Shown in pieces: positions 58,465-64,000 of a stretch of DNA of 64,000 nt (its first letter is position 1; each line of letters begins with the position of its first letter). This DNA comes from CAVSUR01 sp052143655 (GTDB taxonomy: Bacteria > Actinomycetota > Actinomycetes > Streptosporangiales > Streptosporangiaceae). Below the pieces are notes generated by a model. The model was not told where the DNA came from and did no database searches. It was given only the letters and a program-made list of their open reading frames with translations. Both the position numbers and the translations under genes were made by a program. The stretch lies in assembly GCA_052143655.1 (NCBI GenBank), contig JBKQSL010000107.1, forward strand, positions 1-64,000, read 5' to 3'.

Positions 58465-59433
58465 ATGTTCGGACACAAATGGGAGACCGCCACGGGCACG
58501 ATCATCGAGGCACGAACCGAGACATCCGCGGTTCCCGGCCAGCTCCCGGAAGACGTGTTCGTCGTCGACGTGCGGCGGCCGGGCGGGCAGGTGATGCGCG
58601 CCACGGTGCGCGGGTCCGGCGACGGGTTCGCCCCGGCCGTCGGCTCGCACGTGCAGGTCGAGGTCAACGCCAAGACCGGAGAGGTCCGGTTCGACCCGAA
58701 GGCGGCCCGGCACGGCACCGCCGGGCTCGGCACCAGCCCTGGCGCTGGTCTCGGCGGTCTCGGCGCCCTCGGCGGTCTCGGCGGTCTCGGCGCGGCCCTG
58801 CGGCTGGCCGAGCAGGTGAAATCCGGCGGCCTCGCGGACCTCATGGCGCAGGCCGAGGGCGTGCACTTCATGACCCAGGGCGGTCCTGGGCACAGCGAGA
58901 TCCAGGTGGACGCGCACCAGGCCCAGGAACTCATGCAGGGGCTGCTGCAGGAACTGCGGACCGGCAGCCCTGCCGACCGCGCGGCCGCAATAGCCCGGTT
59001 CAAGGCAGCCGTGCAGGGCCAGGCCGCGCAGGGCCAGGCCGCTGGGGCGCCACCGGCCGACGGCGGAAGCTTCGGCCCGGACGCGGGCTTCGGCCCGGAC
59101 GCGGGCTTCGGGCCGCCCGCGGGCTTCGGGCCGCCCGCCGGCTTCGGGCCGCCCGCCGGGTTCGGGCCGCCTGCTGAGTTCGACCAGCCTGCTGAGTTCG
59201 ACCAGCCCGCAGGGTCAGGACAGCCGGCGGCATCCGGGCTGGCCGCGCCGCCCGGCCAGCCGCAGTTCTTCCCGCAGCAGCCTCCGGCGCAGTCCTGGCC
59301 GCAGCCGACGTCGTTCAGCTCGGCCGGCCCTGGCGGCGAGCCGGGCACATTCGACCAGATCACGCCGATCAACCCGGCCGGCACGCCCGCCGATCCCGGC
59401 GACGGCGATGACCCGGGCCGCGACGCCTTCTAG
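58465..59433 (+). CDS. uncharacterised protein with OB-like N-terminus and FGPPAG hexapeptide repeats
   Basis: A 322-residue protein. The N-terminal 75 residues (GTIIEARTETSAVPGQLPEDVFVVDVRRPGG, VGSHVQVEVNAKTGEVRFDPK) look like a small beta-barrel. A Gly/Leu repeat (GGLGALGGLGGLG, about 95-110) and a helical part follow (LAEQVKSGGLADLMAQAEG, QAQELMQGLLQELRTGSP). The C-terminal 120 residues are disordered, with eight hexapeptide units at about 203-250. GGAAGGG precedes the ATG. No family recognised. The opening resembles other actinobacterial proteins of unknown role that carry a similar FGHKW start. Location presumably cytoplasmic because no signal is seen. Confidence 0.65.
   Translation: MFGHKWETATGTIIEARTETSAVPGQLPEDVFVVDVRRPGGQVMRATVRGSGDGFAPAVGSHVQVEVNAKTGEVRFDPKAARHGTAGLGTSPGAGLGGLGALGGLGGLGAALRLAEQVKSGGLADLMAQAEGVHFMTQGGPGHSEIQVDAHQAQELMQGLLQELRTGSPADRAAAIARFKAAVQGQAAQGQAAGAPPADGGSFGPDAGFGPDAGFGPPAGFGPPAGFGPPAGFGPPAEFDQPAEFDQPAGSGQPAASGLAAPPGQPQFFPQQPPAQSWPQPTSFSSAGPGGEPGTFDQITPINPAGTPADPGDGDDPGRDAF
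59071..59214 (+). repeat. eight 18-bp units encoding F-G/D-P/Q-x-A-x hexapeptides
   Basis: Successive units read FGPDAG, FGPDAG, FGPPAG (three), FGPPAE, FDQPAE, FDQPAG. The DNA units are similar but not identical. Confidence 0.85.
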
Positions 59434-59446
59434 CAGCTCCGGCCCG

Positions 59447-59490
59447 GCACCCGGGCGGCACCCGGGCGGCACCCGGGCGGCGCCCGGGCG
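59447..59490. repeat. four 11-bp tandem units in intergenic DNA
   Basis: Three copies of GCACCCGGGCG followed by one with A changed to G. Each unit has a CCCGGG core. Lies between the hexapeptide-repeat gene and the dehydratase gene; could slip or form alternative hairpins. Confidence 0.75.
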
Positions 59491-59576
59491 GCGCCGGACG
59501 GCCCGCTCACGGCCAGCTCTGCCAGCTCCCGGGCCGCGCCCGGGCGGCCAGCCTGCACGCGGGACACAATGAGCTC

Positions 59577-60569
59577 ATGCAGCCGACTCCCCTGACAGCA
59601 GAGCCGGCCGCACCGTCGCTGCCGGACCGGGCGCAGGTGCTGGCCGTCGAAACCCGGATCCAGCCGTACCTGCGGTGCACCCCGGTACTGACCATCGACC
59701 GGGCCGAGCTGGGCCTGGACCCGGGCCCGCTGACGCTCAAGCTGGAGCAGCTGCAGCACTCCGGCTCGTTCAAGGCCCGCGGCGCGTTCGCCAACCTGCT
59801 GCTGCGCGAGGTGCCCGCGGCAGGCGTGGCCGCGGCATCGGGCGGTAACCACGGCGCGGCCGTCGCCTACGCCGCCGGGGTGCTCGGGATCCCGGCCCGG
59901 ATCGTCGTGCCCGAGGTGTCGTCGGCGGCGAAGGTCAGCCGGATCCGCGGATACGGCGCCGACCTGGTCGTCGAGGGCGCGACCTACTCCGAGGCGCTGG
60001 CGGTGAGCGAGGCGTGGGTGGCAGCCAGCGGCGCGCTGCCGGTGCACGCCTTCGACCAGCGGGAAACCGTGCTCGGCGCCGGCTCGCTCGGCCTGGAGTT
60101 GCAGCGGCAGGCGCCGCCGGTCACGGCCGTGCTCGCCGCGGTGGGCGGCGGCGGGCTGCTGTCGGGCTGCGCGGTCAGCTACGCGGGCGCGCCAGGACCG
60201 GCCGGCCCGGTCCAGATCATCGGCGTGGAACCGGAAGGGGCGCCGACGATGACCGAGGCGCTGCGGGCCGGGGGCCCGGTGCAGGCCGAGGCCGGCAGTA
60301 TCGCCGTCGACTCGCTGGCTCCCCGCCGGGCCGGCGCGCTGACCTACGCCGTCACTGCCGCGCTCGCGCATTCGATGCTGCTGGTCAGCGACGAGGCCAT
60401 CGCGGCCGCCCAGCGGCTGCTCTGGGACCGGCTGCGGATCGTCGCCGAGCCAGGCGGCTGCGCGGCTCTCGCCGGCTTGCTGTCGGGCCGGTACCAGCCC
60501 GGGCCTGGCGCGCATCCCGCCGTCGTGATCAGCGGCGCGAACACCACCGCCGTCGACTTCGGCCGCTGA
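59577..60569 (+). CDS. PLP-dependent threonine/serine dehydratase-like enzyme
   Basis: A 330-residue fold-type II PLP enzyme. The cofactor lysine is in SGSFKARGAF (residue 66), SGGNHGAAVAYAA binds the substrate carboxylate, and VGGGGLLSG is the phosphate cup. Close relatives deaminate threonine or serine to a 2-oxoacid and ammonia. It has no C-terminal ACT regulatory domain, so it is the catabolic (non-allosteric) type or a racemase-like relative. The next gene starts four bases after its stop. Confidence 0.9.
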   Translation: MQPTPLTAEPAAPSLPDRAQVLAVETRIQPYLRCTPVLTIDRAELGLDPGPLTLKLEQLQHSGSFKARGAFANLLLREVPAAGVAAASGGNHGAAVAYAAGVLGIPARIVVPEVSSAAKVSRIRGYGADLVVEGATYSEALAVSEAWVAASGALPVHAFDQRETVLGAGSLGLELQRQAPPVTAVLAAVGGGGLLSGCAVSYAGAPGPAGPVQIIGVEPEGAPTMTEALRAGGPVQAEAGSIAVDSLAPRRAGALTYAVTAALAHSMLLVSDEAIAAAQRLLWDRLRIVAEPGGCAALAGLLSGRYQPGPGAHPAVVISGANTTAVDFGR

Positions 60570-60573
60570 CGTC

Positions 60574-61674
60574 GTGCCCGGTCTGCTGCCGCGCACCGCG
60601 GCGACCGCGGATGCGGTGACGTTCCGGCTGGCCGACTCGCGGCCGGCCCGGGCCCGGGTGTGGCTGGACCTCGACCACCACGGCCGGCCACCGGACATGG
60701 TGCCGGTGCCCGGCGGCTGGGAGCTGCGCATCGCCCGGCCGCCGGTGCAGCGGCTGGAGTACCTGTTCGCGGTGACCTACCCGGACGGAGCCGAGGCGAT
60801 GATCTGCGACCCGGCGGCGCCGCGGGCGGCCGGCCCGTTCGGCGACCACTCGGTGCTGACGTTCCCCGGCTACCGCGAGCCCGGCTGGCTGGCCGCGCCC
60901 GCGGTAGCGGGCAGCGTCAGCGAGCACGAGGCCCGGGCGCCGGGCCCGCCCGGCCCCGTCCCGGTCACGCTCTGGTCGCCGGCCGGGACGGCCGCGGCGC
61001 AGCCGCTGCCCCTGCTGGTGCTGCACGACGGTCCCGAATACGACCGGTACGCGCTCGTGACCCTGTTCTGCGCGGCCGCCATCGCGGCGGGCACGCTGCC
61101 GCCGCACCGGGTCGCGCTGCTCGGGCCGGGCGACCGCAACCAGTGGTACGCGGCGAACCCGGGCTATGCGCGGACATTGACGCAGGCGGTCCTGCCGTTC
61201 CTGCGGGCGACCGTCGCGGTGTCCGGCCCGGTCGCGCTCGGCGGATTCAGCCTCGGCGCGCTCGCCGCGCTGCACGCGGCCTGGCAGGTGCCAGGGACGT
61301 TCGGGGCGCTGTTCCTGCAGTCGGGCAGCTTCTTCCGGGAGGAAACCGACCCGCAGGAATCCGGGTTCGGCGGTTTCGCGGCGGTCACCTCCTTCGTCGC
61401 CGGGCTGCCGCGCACCCCGCCCGCCGCGGCCTGCGACATCACGATGACCTGCGGGCTGGCCGAGGAGAACCTGGCCAGCAACCGGCTGCTGGCCGGCGAC
61501 CTGGCCGCGCTCGGCTACCGGGTCGTCCTGGCCGAGGTACCCGACGCGCACACGTTCACCGGCTGGCGGGACGCGCTCGACCCGCACCTGACCCGGCTGC
61601 TGCGCCGGGCATGGCGGCGGCCGGGATGCCGAGCAGCGCAGCCAGGAGGCGACGATGGACACCAGCGCGCATGA
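60574..61674 (+). CDS. esterase (enterochelin-esterase-like alpha/beta hydrolase)
   Basis: A 366-residue protein. An N-terminal immunoglobulin-like/E-set part (about 1-110, ARVWLDLDHHGRPPDM, YLFAVTYPDGAEAM) precedes an alpha/beta-hydrolase domain. The nucleophile serine is in GGFSLGALAALHAA (about residue 225), and the histidine is in EVPDAHTFTGWRDAL. This layout matches enterochelin-esterase-type (Fes/IroE) enzymes; the substrate is unknown. GTG start, four bases after the dehydratase stop. The last 30 residues overlap the next gene start by 20 bases. It forms an operon with the dehydratase, the second esterase and the broken ATP-grasp gene. Confidence 0.85.
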   Translation: MPGLLPRTAATADAVTFRLADSRPARARVWLDLDHHGRPPDMVPVPGGWELRIARPPVQRLEYLFAVTYPDGAEAMICDPAAPRAAGPFGDHSVLTFPGYREPGWLAAPAVAGSVSEHEARAPGPPGPVPVTLWSPAGTAAAQPLPLLVLHDGPEYDRYALVTLFCAAAIAAGTLPPHRVALLGPGDRNQWYAANPGYARTLTQAVLPFLRATVAVSGPVALGGFSLGALAALHAAWQVPGTFGALFLQSGSFFREETDPQESGFGGFAAVTSFVAGLPRTPPAAACDITMTCGLAEENLASNRLLAGDLAALGYRVVLAEVPDAHTFTGWRDALDPHLTRLLRRAWRRPGCRAAQPGGDDGHQRA

Positions 61675-62443
61675 GCTGTACTCCCCCGCCATCGGCGCCG
61701 CCGGCACGGTGCTGCGGTACGGGCACTGGGGACGGCCGGTGCTGGCCTTTCCCGCCGAGGCCGGGTCGGCGGGCGACTTCGCCGCGCACGGCATGCTGGA
61801 CCCGATCGGCGGCCTGATCTGCGACGGCCGGGTCAAGCTGTACTGCGTCGACGCCTTCGACGGCTCCACCTGGTCGCGCCGCGACCTGCCGCTGGAAGAG
61901 CGGGCCCGGCAGCACGGCCGGTACGAGTCCTGGATCCTCGACCAGGTGGTTCCGTTCATCGCGGCCGACTGCGCCGGCCGCGCCGACATCATCACCACCG
62001 GCGTGAGCATGGGCGCGTTCCACGCGGTCAACTTCGCGCTCAGGCGCGCGGACCTGTTCGGTGTCGCGATCGGCCTGTCGGGCAACTACGACCCGGCGTC
62101 CTGGCACGGCTGGGGCGAGCGCGGCGACGCCCTGTACTTCAACGACCCGGTCGACTATGTGCCGAACCTGCACGGCCCGCACCTGGACTGGCTGCGCGGG
62201 CGGCTGTGCGTAGTCCTGGTGGTCGGCCAGGGGCCGTTCGAGGTCCAGCCCACCGGTGCGCTGCCCGGCATGCTGACACTGGCCGGCCTGCTGCGCGACC
62301 GGGGAATCGCCTGCGAGCTGGACGTGTGGGGCCCCGACGTGGCCCATGACTGTGGCCCTGGTGGGGCCGCCAGCTGGCCCGCCACCTGCCGCGATTCTGC
62401 TGACCTTGGCGGCGGTCTGCTGACTGCGGCGGCGCTCTGCTGA
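61655..62443 (+). CDS. esterase family protein with a frameshifted C-terminus
   Basis: About 248 residues of a normal alpha/beta-hydrolase-fold esterase (SPAIGAAGTVLRYGHWGRPVLAFPAEAG; GVSMGAFHAVNFALRR with the serine near residue 117; GLSGNYDP). Near the end the frame reads DVAHDCGPGG and continues as filler to 62443. If one of two tandem TG pairs at 62351-62354 is removed, the frame becomes HDWPWWGRQLARHLPRFC followed by TGA (62401-62403). That reads like a genuine conserved C-terminus. The gene thus carries a two-base duplication, real or from assembly. The catalytic His is expected in this H-D-W segment and remains, but the final helix is lost. AGGAGG precedes the ATG. Confidence 0.75.
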   Translation: MDTSAHELYSPAIGAAGTVLRYGHWGRPVLAFPAEAGSAGDFAAHGMLDPIGGLICDGRVKLYCVDAFDGSTWSRRDLPLEERARQHGRYESWILDQVVPFIAADCAGRADIITTGVSMGAFHAVNFALRRADLFGVAIGLSGNYDPASWHGWGERGDALYFNDPVDYVPNLHGPHLDWLRGRLCVVLVVGQGPFEVQPTGALPGMLTLAGLLRDRGIACELDVWGPDVAHDCGPGGAASWPATCRDSADLGGGLLTAAALC

Positions 62444-62551
62444 CTGCCGGCGGGCGGCCGGCCGTCCCGGGAATCGACAATCACCGAGCCGGGACATAAC
62501 GTCCTGAAAGAGCCGTCAGCGATCAGCACCGAACCGGCCCCAGGGAGAATC

Positions 62552-63603
62552 GTGAACGGTGAGATCAGGCACCTGATCGGGCTGCTGCTCGGCACCGAGG
62601 ACGACTGGCCGCGGGCGTTCGAGTCGCTGCTGGCCCGGCTCGGCCCGGTCCGCGACACCGCCGGCACCGCCGTACACGTTCGCGGCCGAGCGGCTGACGA
62701 TCGAGCCCTTCTTCCTGGCCGAGAAGCCGCGCACCGGCCTGGTCATCGACCGGCTGGCGTACTGGTATTACCACCCGCGCGAATGGCTGAAGAAAGCCGC
62801 GCTGATGGACGAGGTGTACCTGCTCAACTCACCGTTCACGTTCCAGGCGATGGAAAAGCACGCCGCCTACTGCGCGATGCTGCGCCTCGGCCTGAAGGTG
62901 CCGCGCACCGTGCTCGTGCCGTACAAGAACCCGGTGGGAGGACGCCAAGTACGCTTACACCGCGGCGCGCTACAACGAGCCGTTCGACCTCGACGCCCTC
63001 GCCGCCGAGATCGGCTACCCGCTGTACATGAAGCCGTACGACGGCGGCGCCTGGCGGGGCGTATCGCGCATCCGCGACCCCGGGGAACTGCACCGGGCCT
63101 ACGACTCCTCCGGCGAGATGCTCATGCACCTGCAGGAGGCCATCGAGGGCTACGACGCGTTCGCCCGGGCGCTGACGATCGGCGCGGAGACGATGGTGAT
63201 GCGGCTGCACTACTACTTCTGCTGGGCGATCAAGGCGCTGCTGAAGTGGAGCGTGTTCTGCCTGGTCACCCGGCGACGGCCGGGACTGGACACCAACACG
63301 AGGGCGTACTTCGACATCGCCGACAACGCCAGCCTGGACTACGCCGCGAAGCTGACGGCCTACCAGCGGCTCGCGGACGCCTGCCTGGACGCGCACGCCT
63401 ACCGGGAGTTCTGCGAGCGGCACCTGGCCGACCTGGACGCGCGGGTGCTGGACTGGGCGGCCGGCCCGGAGTTCGACCGGCTGCTGGTCGACACGGTGCG
63501 GGCCACCTACCCGGCCGCCGAGCACGAGCACTTCGTCGCGCACCTGCGCGGGCTGACTGGCCTGTGGGTCAGGGACGAGGGCGCCCGGCTGGCCCGTGCC
63601 TGA
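62552..63603 (+). pseudogene. degenerate ATP-grasp protein gene (two frameshifts and an internal deletion)
   Basis: Three frames must be joined. Residues MNGEIRHLIGLLLGTEDDW and on are read from GTG 62552. From about 62673 the homologous frame is YTFAAERLTIEPFFLAEKPR through VLVPYKNPV. From about 62939 it is EDAKYAYTAARYNEPFDLD up to the stop at 63603. The first shift lies near 62665-62673. The second is one extra G in the GGG of 62936-62938 (removing it gives PVEDAKYAY). In addition ETMVM is joined directly to LHYYFCWAIKALLKWS near 63200. From memory of the family, roughly 60 residues of the ATP-grasp catalytic core are missing there. The protein would be a carboxylate-amine ligase; as it stands it should be inactive. 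Confidence 0.75.
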
Positions 63604-63640
63604 CCCGCGGCTGACCCGCGGCTGGCACGATGAAGCAGAC

Positions 63641-64000
63641 ATGACTCTCATGGGCACGCTCACCGACCGGCTGCCGGGCACCGCCGACCCGGACGCCTTG
63701 TTCGATGCCTTCGCGGACTGGGCGGCGGCCCAGGACCTGCCGCTGTACCCGCATCAGGAGGAGGCGCTGATCTCGGTCGTCACCGGGGCGAACGTGATCG
63801 TCTCCACGCCGACCGGGTCGGGCAAGAGCCTGATCGCCGCGGGCGCGCACTTCGCGGCGCTGGCCCAGGGCGAGCGCAGCTTCTACACCGCGCCGATCAA
63901 GGCGCTGGTATCAGAGAAGTTCTTCGCGCTCTGCACCATGTTCGGCGCCGCCGACGTCGGCATGATGACCGGCGACGCGAGCGTGAACCCGGCTGCGCCG
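63641..64000 (+). CDS. DEAD/DEAH-box helicase (DUF3516 type), 3' end outside the window
   Basis: The first 120 residues of a superfamily II helicase, open to the window edge. The Q-motif-like LPLYPHQEEAL is followed by Walker A STPTGSGKSLIAAGAH and motif Ia YTAPIKALVSEKFF, then MMTGDASVNPAAP. The wording is that of large actinobacterial helicases with a C-terminal DUF3516 domain, which act on RNA or DNA. ATG at 63641 or 63650. It follows the broken ATP-grasp gene by 37 bases but is probably unrelated to it. Confidence 0.88.
   Translation, partial: MTLMGTLTDRLPGTADPDALFDAFADWAAAQDLPLYPHQEEALISVVTGANVIVSTPTGSGKSLIAAGAHFAALAQGERSFYTAPIKALVSEKFFALCTMFGAADVGMMTGDASVNPAAP

Overview
The window is very GC-rich DNA (about 70 % or more by eye) with tightly packed genes and frequent GTG starts. 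It carries several signatures of mycelial Actinomycetia: a conservon (cvnABCD), a Streptomyces-type hopanoid operon, mycothiol-linked enzyme families, MenA, an Eis-type acetyltransferase and SpoIIE-type phosphatases. A Streptosporangiales- or Streptomyces-like soil actinomycete is the best guess; the genus cannot be read from the sequence. I saw no rRNA, tRNA, CRISPR array, transposase or phage gene.

Layout. 1-9.8 kb: an edge-truncated aminoglycoside-phosphotransferase-like gene, a DUF1905 protein, a secreted beta-helix repeat protein, a cupin, three tandem paralogous secreted proteins whose internal repeats look like a beta-trefoil, an NfeD/flotillin pair and a siderophore-interacting reductase. 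9.9-16 kb: a PAS/GAF-SpoIIE phosphatase-ATPase fusion, a MacB/FtsX-type ABC exporter pair and a GT-C type membrane glycosyltransferase. 16.1-25.4 kb: a minus-strand hopanoid operon, transcribed hpnC-hpnD-hpnE-prenyl synthase-shc-(hpnG::ispH fusion)-hpnH. It covers the last MEP-pathway step, FPP synthesis, squalene formation, cyclisation and conversion towards ribosylhopane. 26.3-30.6 kb: the conservon, with a membrane SpoIIE phosphatase convergent to it.

31.8-44 kb: Eis-type acetyltransferase, a disordered Pro/Gly-rich protein, a SET-domain protein with an apparent start-proximal frameshift, aldehyde dehydrogenase, a DsbA-like mycothiol nitroreductase homologue, aminopeptidase N, 4-alpha-glucanotransferase and a DUF4037 gene flanked by two 67-bp direct repeats. 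44-58.3 kb: penicillin-acylase family enzyme, MMPL exporter, lipoprotein, amidase, NERD protein, MenA, a second NfeD/SPFH pair, an acyl-CoA ligase and a mycothiol-dependent isomerase-like protein. 58.4-64 kb: a hexapeptide-repeat protein, a PLP dehydratase, two esterases, an ATP-grasp gene that is clearly broken, and the start of a DEAD/DEAH helicase.

Most notable: the hpnG-ispH fusion; the three beta-trefoil-like secreted paralogues; a family of 53-bp palindromic elements (three copies, two flanking one gene); and a degenerating esterase/ATP-grasp locus. Several apparent frameshifts (SET gene, esterase, ATP-grasp) are either gene decay or assembly indels and should be separated experimentally.
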